The notes: generated by a model not told the origin, from the letters alone. DNA of 64,000 bases from Nannochloris sp. 'desiccata' (GCA_019044685.2 JAGTXX020000004.1:930001-994000), one strand, 5' to 3'; shown: positions 9,901-21,214, counted from the stretch's first letter. A program made the numbers and translations.

Positions 9901-12900
9901 AACCGCAATTTCAACAAATTTGCAACACTTTGCAACGTTCTAGGAAGTTCAGAACGCATTAACGCAGAAGGGAGAAGCTTTAAAACTTTGACTAAAGCTT
10001 GAGCAACAGGGGCACGAACAGTTTCTCCAGAAACCAGTTGGCCACGCAGCTCCGGAACAACACGCTTGCTAAGCATTCGATAAACTTCAGCCCGCGGTGG
10101 AAGAGCATATTTATCTACTATTTTCTCGGCTTCCATCTCTTCACTTTCAAGCATTTCTACATCTTCTGCAGCCGCAGCAGCGGCTTCCTCCTCATCTTCA
10201 GCACCACCAGCAGGAAGGAAATGGAACGCATCGAGCAAAGCACACACAGCACGCAGCACAGCTTTCGATGCAGTACCTTCAGAATGCTTTGAAATCAACC
10301 TCAGATACTGTCCTAACAACTGTTGGTACTGCACCCAAGGCAGGACACTCGCTACAGCACCCAAAGCATGCACAGCAGCGTCGACTACATTCGCGCCTCG
10401 ATCAACATCAACCTGCTTGGCTTCATGCCCAGCATCATCTTCACTCGGCCGACCTTCTACAATAGATTGTTGCAGCAACGGACCAATGAGACCGACTAAG
10501 ACACCGATAGAGATTGAAGGCAAGTCGGGGTCACGAAGCATCCGACCGAGGCGAGTAAACGCTCTCGCTCTTCTATGAAGCTGCAAGTGAGCAGCATTCA
10601 ACCAAAAATCAGCTTCAGCTTCTTTATGGGTCAAAGGTTCTAAATCTGGATATTTTTCTGGTAGGGATAGGGCAAGATGACGTATTAAAGCCAAATGTTC
10701 TTGCCTCACAGCAAGAGAACTAGCCCCAATACTTCGTTTTAATTGAGGGAACAGCTGTTTCTGCACTAATAAAACACATTCAGAGGTATCACTTTCTACT
10801 TCTTTTGCTGCAGCGTCTATTAAATTAGAAAGAGCTTGTGCAGCGGCGTGTCGGAGAGCTAAGTCATCAAGACTTCGTAAATCACGAGCACAAAGCTGCA
10901 CTAGTGGTGCTGCAGCTAAACTACTAAGACCAGCCCAAATCTCACGATTAAGCTGAGTATACGCTGCCATTCGTGTTTCGTAGTCTGCTTCGTCGATTTC
11001 AGTCGTAGAAAACGAGCTTAAACCGACAAATAATTCAGCAGCGAGATGTAATTCTTCAGGAAGCAAAGACGCCACAGCAGACAGCATAGCTCCCAAAGCT
11101 CCACGAGCATCTCTTGTGTTTAAAGAACCAGCTAAAGGAGCTGCAGCAGTAGCTATTTGACGTAATCGATGATCTTGCGCTTGAATTTGATCTTTACTAC
11201 TACTAGTATCGTTTGCTGTTGCGCCTAAACGGGACCACAGCGCAGTCAAAGCGCCCAGCGCTCGAGCAACAAGCTCCTCATCAGCAGCACGTTTTCCACC
11301 TCTTCCACCTCCTTGAGGTGATAATAAAGGTAAAAATGCATCTGTAAGTTGAGATGCAGTGTTCCAATCACTTGCACGACCTCCCACCAGCTCCAAAATC
11401 GCTAGAGCCCGCGTTGCTGTCACCCTTTTAGGTGGTGCTGCAGTTTTATTACTACCACCAGCACCACCACGCTGGCCTACAGAAAGCAACTTGGATTTCG
11501 GACCACTAGAAAATCGAATTCCAGCACCAGAGCTTTGTTTCCATACTGCAATAACAACAGACTGCAGCCCTGAAAGTAACAAAGGCGTGTGCTGGCCTAG
11601 CAATATTTCTGGCAAGGGGTCCACAAAATCAAAAATATTTTCTAAAGCACCCAGCATAGCAACCCGAGTCGGTTCAGCACATGTTGAACAGGATAAAGCA
11701 GCTATGCAACGGGATAATAAACGAGAACCAAGATGGTCTTCAGCAGCCCAGGTTTCTTTAGAAAGCACAAGCTCAAAAGAACCTTCTCCAGCATCTTCAG
11801 CGCCTTTTATTTCATTTTCTATTACAGAGCCATCTGCAAGGATTCCAACTAAATTTTGGGATGTAGATAGCGCAACACAGATATCCACTAAAGGAGGTGG
11901 TCTATCTGCAGCAGCTTCTACACCAATACGTTCCATTAGTGGTGCAGCAGCAGAGAGCAACCGAGGCCATAAAAATGAAAAATCGTGGGAAGAAGGGAAA
12001 CGATCCATCACTGTAGCGACAAGTCGAAGACAACGAGAACGAATCTCTTTACCACCTTCTTCCTTTTCTGTTTCTTCAACACCGCCACTGCCACTAGAAG
12101 GGTTGTTACTAAGCATTAGTTCGGTGGTGCCGCCCTCAAACAGCACCACTGCCAAAGCAAGTAACTCTGGTAAAAAAGGTTCCATTCGATGCCCTAGATG
12201 CTTCAAAATATCTTCTAAAGTATTTAGATAGCCTACACGACGACGCAGTGGTTGTGCATTCAATGCCTCAGCATTGATAGCATCCAACCAAAAAAATCCA
12301 GTTTGCTTGCCGAGTTCTCGACCCCACCATGTACCTTGGCCAGGCCCAAACATTGCAGCTTCAGCAGCAGTGGGTGTTTCTTCAATAAAACCTTCGGGAG
12401 GAGAGAATACTGACCCAAGAGGTCCGAGAAAGAGCTCTATCAAAGGGCGGAGTTCAGTTGCTTCTGCTGCTGCTAAGAAATTTAAGATTGCAGCACGAGC
12501 GGAACCAGGGGCACCTGGTAGGAAGGGAAAAGAGAGATCGATGAGCTTGAGAAGTAATTGCGTGAAGTAATGACTCAAAAATAGTATAATAAAGAGAAAA
12601 CTAGAGAGAGAGAGAGAGAAAGAAGGTTTAGATAAATATACATCTTTTTATCTCACCTTTTCCACCAAGACGACCAGAGCGTTTTCTCATCTTTGGAAAC
12701 AACAACGCCACCAGTAATGGCACTAAAGCAGCCCTGTGTTCAGGTAATATCGCTTCAATATCGTCACCTTCACGCACAGAAGTAGGTCTTTTCCCTAGAG
12801 GAAATGCAGCTAATTCAGATCGCAGAGTTTTATTATCAGCTAATCGAAGCAACCTATCCAAATAAGGTGCCAGCCACTGTAATTTAAAAGCTTTTAAGCA

Positions 12901-15900
12901 TTTTAAAGCAGCTTGTTGCACCGCAGGATCGACATCCAAGCAATGTGAAGCGACTGCACGTTGAATATGATCGGCTTTATAGGTGCCTCGGATGCCTTTT
13001 AAGGAAGAAAGCATGGCTAACCACTCCTTCAAAGCGCCTCTCCAAGCTCTTGGAGAAACAACTGAAAGCTGCTGTTGAGAAGGAATAGTACCTACAGCAG
13101 TGATAGTATCACCATATACTTCCATAGCACCAACACCACTCGCGTTATCCTTCTCATCCGCGTCATCAGCTTCTTCTTCTCCTCCTTCTTCAGCCTCTTC
13201 CTGAAGCCCCACGCCATCAGGAGATTTCGCAGAGGAGAAGGAAAGAAACAGCGCAACCCATTCTTTCGATTTCCCTTCTAAAATATTGTTATTAGAAGTA
13301 GTCAAAGCACGTAGAATGTGTGTAAGCTGTGCGGCAGCATCAGTACTCCCACCAGCAGACTCTGAGCTACCTTGAACACGTGCTGATGCAAATCGATCTT
13401 CTAAAACAATTTCAGCAATCTCAAAACCACTACCATTCTCGGCGCTATTAGTAGTAGTATTTGCAGAAAAGTGTAAAGGAGTTCTTTCTTCTTCACGAGG
13501 TCGCGTATAATAATCCCCACCTAAAAACGCAGTTTGTGCAATAGAAAGGTGTTCGAATATCAACGGCCAAGCCAAAGAAGGATAGACATCCAGCGCCATT
13601 GACAGGGCCGCACCCGCAGCAGGCCAAAGAGGAGCAAAACGAATGTGTAAGACTCCAAGTAAAGAGCGAACAACTAAAGGAACGAGTGTTTCAGGCACGT
13701 GATGAAACTCCAAGTGTGTTTTTACACGGCCTAGAGAGACAATAGCAGGACGACCACCATCTGCACCGAGCTGACGAGAATGCACAAAGAGTAATTGTGG
13801 CAACGCATCGCTGACTGGCAGCGTTGTTGCTGCTTTTCCACCTGCTGCTTCTGTTGCTTTGTCTTCAGAAGAAGGGAGAGACTCTGGCTGACGGAAAGAG
13901 CAGAGAACACGAAGGGTAGCTACACGAAGAGGGGTGCTCGGGTGAGCTAAATTTGCCGCGAGTAAGGGGGCGAGCTTCAACATCGCTTCTGAAGACAGCT
14001 CTTCACTAGTATTTGTAGTATTTTTAGCAGCAGCGCGTTGGAGGGTTTCTGCAGCCGCATACACAGCGTGATAATGCTGTGGATAAGCTTCAACCAGCTT
14101 CAGTGCGTCTTGAGTAAACATGTGTTGCTCTTGTTCATCTCCTGCATGAGAAGAACCAGTCGCTGCAGCAGCAGCACGAGCAGCACAGTGCAACATCAAT
14201 AAGTTCTCAAACTCATCTTTAGTACCAGAAGAAGAAGAAGAAGAAAAAGAAGAAACTGCCTTTTCTAGTGCAGTGGTAGTAGAAGCAAGCAGTGTAGCAA
14301 TACGCTCTGCTGCTTGAGAAGACTTTGCAACAGCGTGCTGTAGGCAATGTAAAGCAGCCCAGGTTACTTGTATAACACGTTTTCTATCTTCTTTCTTCTC
14401 CTTTTCTGAATACTTGAATGAAGTGACAGTGGTGCAAATAAGTTTGGAGAGTTTATGGCCTATACCAGACCCAGCAGTGAGAATAATAGGCACTACTCCA
14501 CCACCACCACCACCACCACTAGGAATAGAAGAAAGAAGAACGCTGTTTCTTTCACCCCCTAAAACATCACAAAGATCCATCAATAACGGCCAACACACCT
14601 CTGTATATTCTCCGGAAAGTAAACTACGCCCTACTGCTGCCAGCATATGCGGTGCAAAGCATCGACACACTTCAGCTCCTGCTGGGGGTGAAATAAGTGC
14701 TCGAATAAAATTCAATATTTCGAATTGTGGAGCTCGAGCAAAAATACCAGCCCAGAGGGGTGCGGCACGTTGTATTGCGACAGGCCCTTCACTTGCGCTG
14801 ACTATTTTGCAGTGAGAATAGACCAAAGATTGGAGGTAGCGTAAGATTTGATAGGACAAGGATGGTTGTATAAATTCTGAATACGCGCTTTCTTGATTTT
14901 GCGCTTCAACAGAAGAAGGTTCTTCATCATTCACTTGTCCGTCTCCTTCTTTCCTACTAGCCTTGCTAATTTTATTTTTGATTGTTTTCTTCTTATCAGA
15001 AGAAGAACCAGGGGAAGATTTGTTGTCTTCACCAGGCAGGACTTTCTCACTGACGAGCTTGGTCGCTAAATCAAACAACGGAGCATAGGACTCTACTCTA
15101 CTTCCTCTGTGATACTCAATCATACGTGCTAATAAAGCTACACTCCTAGCAGCAGAACGCTTCATAAATAATGCTCCTTCTAAATCATCATCTTGATCCT
15201 CGTCAGCAGTTTCTAAGATAGCTTCAACCCTCGACATCACTTCTGCTTGTACGACCTCCCACAAAGGCAGCACAGCAGGACCACGACGCACGTGATTGAG
15301 TAATCTATCCAAGCATTGTGCTGCTACAGCTGCTATACGGGCTGATATAGTCTCTAGAGACAACGTAGTAGAAGCAGATTTCTTACTTTTCAGTTCTGTA
15401 CTTCTTCTCTTTCTTCCTACGAGAACCGGCGATGTTGCTGCATGTGAATGAATGTCACCATGTGCACTTCCATTATCTTTAAAAAAATCGTTCTCAGTAA
15501 GGATGTCTTCTTGCAATAATAACTGTAACAACGCAGTCCCTCTACTATGCAGCCCATTGCTCACTCCACTCGCAGCCTCAGCAATCAGCAATCCCGCGCC
15601 ATTCACTCGTGCAACACTAGGCCGAATTGCAGCATCTGCAAGTACAGTCCTGACCGCAGCACGTGCTGCGGTGGAGTTTGCATGTCGAAGTAAGAAACCA
15701 AAACTCTCTGCTGCTAGAGAACGCACGTGATAGGCACGATGGTACCGTAACCTTGCTGACTGGGATAGTATTGGAGTCAAATCACTAGCTAGTAATTTGC
15801 ATAAATGTTTGCATAGTAAACTACAACACGTGAAGACATGCTGTAAGAGCTCAGGTTCCCGATCACCTCCACTGTCTACGAAATCGCTTAGCACAGTCAG

Positions 15901-16586
15901 CACGCGGTCCATGTGAGGAAGAAAGTCAGCTTGGAGGTCTCGAGCAAGGGCGCCGAGAAGTTCAAGTAGTGGCTCTAAAGATAAAGATGCTTCCACATTA
16001 ACTTTGGGGAGGATAATTTCAAGGATATCTTCTTGGTGATGAAGGAGTTGGGGTAACGATTGGCACAGAGAGTGGAGCTCTGTGGCAGCTTCAAGCCAGT
16101 CGTGGGCGGCATTGAGTTCCCGCCAGGCGGCAAGCCGTTCCTGAAAGAAACAGGTGGATCCTGCCAATGGCTCCGCGCGCTTGGGACCTAGACTGCGGTA
16201 TACATCGACTTCCACCTAAGCAACAGAACGGAGAAGAGAGTTAGGGAATAACAAATTAAGCATGGCAATGAGACGTGAATAAAATCCAGTTGGCTATAAA
16301 TATTAATAATAACGAGTGAATATATGTGGTATATAGATATAAAATATCCCCAGGGATCAGAGAAAAAAATCAACCCAGTTTTCACAAGATTGTAACGCAT
16401 GCAAGCATTTTTATTGTTAAATTTCCCCTCTGAAGAAATTAAAATAGCTCGGATCTCGCTTACATTATTCACACGTTGCTTGAATGTCTTGAACTTGTGC
16501 TTCCTTTGGCGTTTCGGTGCTGGGCCGTATTCCTCTTCGGATCCATCGGATGCATAGCCTCCTCGGTCTATATCTCTGCCCTCCAT
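6924..16586 (-). CDS. UTP20: UTP20/DRIM, HEAT-repeat scaffold of the small-subunit processome
   Basis: Nucleolar U3 snoRNP component required for 18S rRNA maturation. I read three exons: 16464-16586 (41 codons, from ATG 16586), 12657-16215 and 6924-12514. Introns 16216-16463 and 12515-12656 are phase 0 and phase 1. Joining KRSGRLGGKG directly to APGSARAAILNFL restores the expected family continuity; the codons just 5' of 12514 are intronic, although they stay open. The product is about 3,090 residues, slightly longer than the roughly 2,800 usual in animals. Evidence for the family includes the start RKHKFKTFKQRVNNVEVDVY and the segment LARDLQADFLPH. Further evidence is RRRVGYLNTLEDILKHLGHR, the acidic insert before VDKYALPPRAEV, DYPLGQPRLQAHVQFLLANL, and a Lys/Arg-rich tail ending in Gly/Arg repeats. 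HEAT-like helices fill the body. It is the largest gene here after the ankyrin gene and shows no break. Confidence 0.93.
12603..12621. repeat. (GA)n run inside UTP20 intron 2
   Basis: A GA/CT microsatellite that forms the pyrimidine tract on the gene strand. The real acceptor is further on, at 12515, because the nearer TAG gives the wrong reading phase. Confidence 0.7.
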
Positions 16587-17332
16587 TTTGTACAGAAGGA
16601 AGTAAGAAAACTAATATATAGTTCAAATCAGTCAAATGATCTGCACAGGTGCCACTTAAGACCAATTTTGTTTTTCTCGCCGTTTTTTGAATTTGCTTAT
16701 TCAAAATTTTGCCTGCCACGGTGTCGGTGGCCCAGTGGGAGATGAGAAATCAAGGCCGGGAGAAGCCAGGGAGAAAGGCTGGGAGAAGGCTGCTCATCAA
16801 CAGGCAGGCTGAAGCCCGTATGTTTCAGACTGGGCATCACCGCCCTGCTGCAGACTGCTGGCCGTCTTCCTCCCTCCCAGTCTAATCAGCCGTCCGCGGC
16901 GGAAGCCCCTGCGGCCTGCCCCACTTGCGTACTTGTGCTTGCGGGCAGGTATAGACGATTCTGACAGGGTCGGCGCCTGTAGTTGTGTATGTATGAATGC
17001 CAACGCTATTTTCGTATCATGCGACTGGCACTGTGACTCCCATTCATTTTGAGCCTCAAAGTGAGCTTGAGCTCCGCCACCGTCCTCCTCTGGCATCTGT
17101 TGAAAATTCAAATGAAATCGTTTATTTTATGACACCGGTAGCTTCACAGGGAAGTCGTTTACATAATAGAGAGAAAGGTACTTTAGAAAATAAAATAAAA
17201 GAATAGTGAAAAACAGTATATATCTTATCGAAAGAAAGTTTAATTTATTAATTGATGTGGAAAAAAATGTTCAGACCTAAAATTGAGAATTTGAAGAGAG
17301 AGAAAACAGCTCAGCTTGCGGATGAAACTTCC
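16587..17332. other. intergenic between UTP20 start and coiled-coil gene
   Basis: The UTP20 promoter should lie here. A GC-rich patch at about 16740-17100 stands out from the AT-rich surroundings. It contains overlapping open frames on both strands (99 codons minus from ATG about 17104; 69 codons plus from 16997), neither with a recognisable domain. I do not call a gene. Confidence 0.4.
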
Positions 17333-18219
17333 TCAAGACTTTGACTCTTTAATTGCTGCCAGAATCTCAGTCTTTTGCTGATCTACGTGCTCCAAGATCT
17401 CAGTCTTTTGCCGATCTACGTGCTCCAAGATCTCAGTCTTTTGCTGATCTACGTGCTCCAAGATCTCAGTCTTTTGCTGATCTACGTGCTCCAAGATCTC
17501 AGTCTTTTGCTGATCTACCTGCCGTTTCATGCTAGACTGCCCTCTGGCCAGCGCCACAGGGATCTGATTCAGCACGGAAATCGTTTCTGAGAAGGAATTG
17601 ATGACATATTTTACTGCATTGGTGAATAAGCATAGTAATGCAGCATATCCTGCGAGCTCACCCAGGCCATTCTACAAAAAGCGTGAAAAATGAGATTTTA
17701 GCCAGGTGATCGGGAGGCGGAGATTGGACATTTTTTACTCATATTAAAGATAACCTAAGAAACACCAACCCTTCGGAAGATCTGAAATCCAATATATATG
17801 AACACAACAGCAGCACTAATGGTATTAAGTTTAACCCATTTTGCGAGTTGCTCCATTGGGCTGATCTTGTGGGTGCTGAGCAGAAGTTTCTTGTATTCCT
17901 CCTCTAGTTCCTGCTCGTCAATAAACTTCGCTTTGAGTACTGATGTGACAGATCCAGTTGCGAGGGCAGCGGCGCGGCTGTTTTCAGTAGCAGTCTGGAA
18001 AATTGGGGGAGAAATTACCAATTAATTTGTGAGAAGATCCATGTTTAGTTTAAACAGAGTAAATAACACGTTGAAATGCATTCTAAAATTGTATGAAAAA
18101 CATAAACGCACTCGGAAAGGTGATGAAACAGCGATCCTCGCTGAACCGCTCATTTTGCTACGAATGTTCATTTGCCCCGGCAAATGGCGGAAGACGCCGC
18201 TTCGAGCGATGTTATTCAT
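17333..18219 (-). CDS. three-exon protein: presequence, two membrane helices, hendecad coiled coil
   Basis: Unknown family. Exons are 18112-18219, 17770-17994 and 17333-17671, all joining in phase 0 (donors GTGCG and GTTGG, acceptors CCAG and GTAG). They give 223 residues. The start MNNIARSGVFRHLPGQMNIR, with further Arg, Ser and Lys, resembles a mitochondrial presequence. An acidic helical stretch (DEQELEEEYKKLLL) precedes a first hydrophobic helix (TISAAVVFIYIGFQIF). A second hydrophobic helix (LAGYAALLCLFTNAVKYVI) begins just after the second intron. The C-terminus is the 11-residue unit DQQKTEILEHV repeated four times, then a shorter copy and AAIKESKS. Eleven-residue periodicity with Ile-Leu and Val at fixed positions suits a hendecad coiled coil. 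It shares exon layout and topology with the broken gene at 3226-3920. The membrane and organelle assignment is inference. Confidence 0.75.
17364..17518 (-). repeat. 33-bp tandem repeat, about 4.7 copies, coding
   Basis: Units begin at 17364, 17397, 17430, 17463 and 17496 (last one partial). They are nearly identical at the DNA level (a few single-base changes), which points to recent expansion or homogenisation. Each unit encodes eleven residues of the coiled coil, so copy-number change would not break the frame. Confidence 0.95.
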
Positions 18220-18712
18220 ACCCGATATTCTAAAATATGCAAATAGATAACAAATTTACACGAAGCCAGTGCTTGAGGTCGATTTACTCAATTTCAGAGC
18301 TGCTCAACAATTCAAATCTTTTGAATGTTGAATGTTGAACAAGTCACTTAGACTGAGTCGCTGAGTTTCTCGCTTGAGAAACATTTTTGGCTTGCCCTCA
18401 ATGGGTCTGTGAGGGTCCGTATTATTATTAATAATAGCAAATGCCCAAAAAGGTTTTAAGTGACTCTGCTTCAAAATTTAAATTCCATCTGAGAGATGTT
18501 AACCACTGTAGGAGAATCAAAAACGCTGTAACCATTATTATCCAGCGATTTAAAAAGAAGCTTGGAATTGAGGGGGGGGGGACCCCGGGAAATCCAGCCC
18601 TTCTGTGCTAGTGCTGGCAGGAAGAATTAACAGAAAGCCACAGAAAAGCTTCCATAGAAACACATTGCCAGTAAATGCTTTTTTCCTGATACATCTAGAC
18701 CGATCTATCAAT
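18220..18712. other. divergent intergenic region between coiled-coil gene and thioredoxin-fold gene
   Basis: Shared 5' region of two divergent genes. It contains short hairpin-forming repeats, such as GTTTCTC and GAGAAAC around 18365-18382, a TTATTATTAATAATA stretch near 18420-18436, and a run of ten G near 18572. No gene was seen. Confidence 0.45.
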
Positions 18713-19714
18713 ATGCAGGCGCTTCCTCGACCCTGTCCTTCTGTTATAAGAGGTGCTCCCATGGGACATGCATCTTGCACCAACAACTTAAACCAACGCA
18801 GACCCGCTTTCAGACCCACATCTACTGCTTCAAACGAAGCAACGACGACAACCACATCTTCATCATCTTCTGGAGATATCAAAATGGTTGGCCCAGAACC
18901 TCAGCGTTTTGTCGTCGCCGAGGGCCAACTTCAAAATATCGCGGGCGCTGCTTTTATCACCATACTTCGTGCAGGAGCAGGCGCTTTGGCGAGTGGGTAC
19001 AAGACGTCTTTTGTCCGTGAAACTGCCGAGAACAAAAACAAATACACTTTGGCCAATTTGCCTGGCGGTTTCCGCATCGAAGAGACCAGCAGAGCAGCAA
19101 AGTACCCCCGCCCTGCGGAGCCTTTGATCATTTGCGATGCCCAGAACGCTGATTCCCGCAAAATTCGTGAAGCAGTTTGTATTTTAGACATCGATACTAT
19201 TTTTAAACCTTGTGCTGAGGGTGGTCTGGCTAAAGGATTAAACCCCTCCGCTTCCATCCCATGTATGATTGATCCCAATAACGGCATTGAAATTAATGAC
19301 GCTGACGAGATCGTAGCCTACGTATTCCGTAATTACGGCAACAATAAAATCCCCCTTGTACTCCGTAAAGGACCCATCAACGATATTACAGCTAAACTCG
19401 GTATGGCCCCTAGAAAAAACAAGGGAACTCTCTATACTGGCAATGGTAAAATTCCTGCTCAGCCTTTAGAATACTGGGCGTATGAAGCTTCCCCCTTTTG
19501 CACTGTTGTCCGTGAAGTTCTTTCCGAACTTGAAATCCCACATCTTATGAAGCCTGTTGCACGCGGGTCAACGAAGAGACAAGAATTATTTGACCGACGG
19601 GGTCATTTCCAGGCGCCGTATTTAGAGGATCCTAATACGGGGGTAGCTATGTTTGAAAGCACTGCTATTATTGAATACCTGCGCAAGACATACGGTAGCA
19701 GCACATCTTCTTAA
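18713..19714 (+). CDS. plastid-type tandem glutaredoxin/GST N-terminal (thioredoxin-fold) protein
   Basis: Resembles the plant chloroplast proteins with two thioredoxin-like GST N-terminal modules; their redox role is not well defined. The first in-frame ATG is 18713, giving 333 residues. The leader MQALPRPCPSVIRGAPMGHA, with its Ser/Thr-rich continuation, looks like a transit peptide. The first module (about residues 138-215) has lost the expected CPFC site (it reads CDAQNADSRKIREA) but keeps the cis-Pro region (SIPCMIDPNNGIEINDADEI). The second module (about 253-330) reads YEASPFCTVVREVLSELEIPH, with a single Cys at the active-site position. It ends HFQAPYLEDPNTGVAMFESTAIIEYL. So one module is degenerate and the other monothiol. 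No intron was seen. It is divergent from the coiled-coil gene upstream. Confidence 0.8.
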   Translation: MQALPRPCPSVIRGAPMGHASCTNNLNQRRPAFRPTSTASNEATTTTTSSSSSGDIKMVGPEPQRFVVAEGQLQNIAGAAFITILRAGAGALASGYKTSFVRETAENKNKYTLANLPGGFRIEETSRAAKYPRPAEPLIICDAQNADSRKIREAVCILDIDTIFKPCAEGGLAKGLNPSASIPCMIDPNNGIEINDADEIVAYVFRNYGNNKIPLVLRKGPINDITAKLGMAPRKNKGTLYTGNGKIPAQPLEYWAYEASPFCTVVREVLSELEIPHLMKPVARGSTKRQELFDRRGHFQAPYLEDPNTGVAMFESTAIIEYLRKTYGSSTSS

Positions 19715-20200
19715 AAATGAAGTTAAAATCAATCTTGCCAATTATTATTTTAAACTTTTGGGCATGGAAAAAAATATGCCGCAAATAATAGGCTTGCTCA
19801 CACGCCGCTTCGGCATAAACGCGCCTAATGCATATCAATTCTTATCTCTGCTATTTCATGCAATGGTTTACTGCGCTCTATACGCTTGATATCTATTTCT
19901 AAATGAACTTTAATTCCTCGATTTTAAATACTTAAATATATTCTTATACGAAGCTGCCATCTCTAGCTTTGGTGGTCTTCAGACGCACATTTGGTTTCTG
20001 CAGATGAGAAGTCAATTAATATACTTCAATTGAGGCAGATAACGGTCAGTGCTCACGCGCGAGCTCAAAAAATTGGGGGGGTCTGCGTCCCAAGCTTACC
20101 TAATTTTTGTTGGAAAGCTGCCAGCTGACAAAGAACACCATTCGTTAAGCAGAGGGATGCAAGGAACAGCCTCTAGTAGAATACGCAGGCAAAATTTGCT
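19715..20200. other. intergenic, no supported gene
   Basis: 3' side of the thioredoxin-fold gene up to the target-site duplication of the hAT element. It is AT-rich, and I see no domain in its short open frames. Confidence 0.45.
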
Positions 20201-20208
20201 GCCGTCGC
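20201..20208. repeat. left 8-bp target-site duplication of hAT element
   Basis: GCCGTCGC directly before the terminal CAGTGTTTCC. The identical octamer follows the right terminus at 20926-20933. Eight bases is the hAT hallmark length. Confidence 0.9.
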
Positions 20209-20925
20209 CAGTGTTTCCCCATCCGCAAACCATTTGCGTATGAGGTAAAAAGCGACGCAAAAAAAAATAGGTAAAACGCAGAAAATATCAGGGGTCTGCG
20301 TGCGGAGCACGCAAAAAAAATTTGGGGCCTTTGCGTGCTGCAGAGTGGCGAAACGCAAAAAAAATTTAGATCTTGCGTTAGAATAAAACCTTGATTTTAC
20401 CTTAACGAATCCAGATCTCCAGGTTGAAAGTATCAAAAATAAATGGTCTGATCTTGTTGAGGAGGGGTTAAAGGATGCATTTTCAGAGGTGTTTAAACTT
20501 GCCAACGTGAGTTTGGTTTTGCCGCTGAACACCGCCATTGTAGAGCGCGGTTTTTCAAAAATGAATATCGTAAAAGATAAGTTAAGGAATAGAATGCTGG
20601 CGACAACAACAGAAAAGTGCATGCACATTTCTGTAAACGGGCCAGAGCTGACTATAATGGGGGAGAAGGGGGCCATATTAACCAAGGAGGCAGCGGCGTT
20701 GTTGAAACGTGCCAAGGAGTTGCTTGCTCCGGAGCCGCCAAAGTAGGAGCAATCCATTTGCGCTGCTTATAATAATTGCATGTAACAACAAATAATGTGT
20801 AGATCTAAGCCGCGCGCAGCGCAAAAATTTTTTTTGGCAACGCAAGCAAAATGAGAGTGTGCGTGCTGTAACGCAAATCAAATCAGCCCATAACGCAAAA
20901 AAAAAATAAAGCCCCGGAAACACTG
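20209..20925 (+). mobile_element. deleted hAT transposon remnant, 717 bp
   Basis: The termini are CAGTGTTTCC on the left and its reverse complement GGAAACACTG on the right, flanked by a perfect 8-bp duplication. The subterminal regions (about 20220-20385 and 20815-20910) are crowded with ACGCAAA/TTTGCGT motifs on both strands, the expected layout of transposase binding sites. Between them only the C-terminal dimerisation part of a transposase survives. The element cannot supply transposase itself but has intact ends, so it could be mobilised by a full-length relative. Confidence 0.92.
20387..20746 (+). pseudogene. hAT transposase C-terminal dimerisation domain fragment
   Basis: An open frame of about 119 codons after a stop at 20384. 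It reads through NPDLQVESIKNKWSDLVEEG to LPLNTAIVERGFSKMNIVKD and KLRNRM. The pattern of Leu-Pro, Thr-Ala, Glu-Arg-Gly-Phe-Ser and Lys-x-x-Leu-Arg-Asn-Arg is that of the hAT C-terminal dimerisation region. The N-terminal zinc finger and the catalytic DDE core are missing. An ATG within the frame is not evident at the left end, so translation is unlikely. Confidence 0.88.
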
Positions 20926-20933
20926 GCCGTCGC
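20926..20933. repeat. right 8-bp target-site duplication of hAT element
   Basis: GCCGTCGC, identical to 20201-20208, directly after the right terminus GGAAACACTG. Confidence 0.9.
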
Positions 20934-21214
20934 TCTCTCAAGGATTTTAGACTTCTTTCAGTGTCAGACTGACAGACTCGATAGAACGATCAAAGTTTAA
21001 ATATGACAAAGATGTAAATTGGTACACGTACATTACTGTTTCAATTAATCTGAGCATAATCGCCGTTGCCCACCTGCAATAAATACACACGTGTGCCGCA
21101 ATCATCAGGATGTGCGAGGAACGTAGGTTAGAGTGATACCACGCCTTGTTTAGACAGGATTTAATTTAGCAATTAATAAAATCAGAGAAAAGAGTCCCCC
21201 GGAGTTGGGCTGCT

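Noticed and set aside
12515..12578. Start of the third UTP20 exon at 12578
   Set aside because: The codon there is TTG and the stretch is intronic; the acceptor at 12515 gives correct phase and family continuity.
16797..17104. Open frames on both strands in a GC-rich patch upstream of UTP20
   Set aside because: GC-rich DNA keeps frames open by chance, and neither product shows domains or membrane segments.
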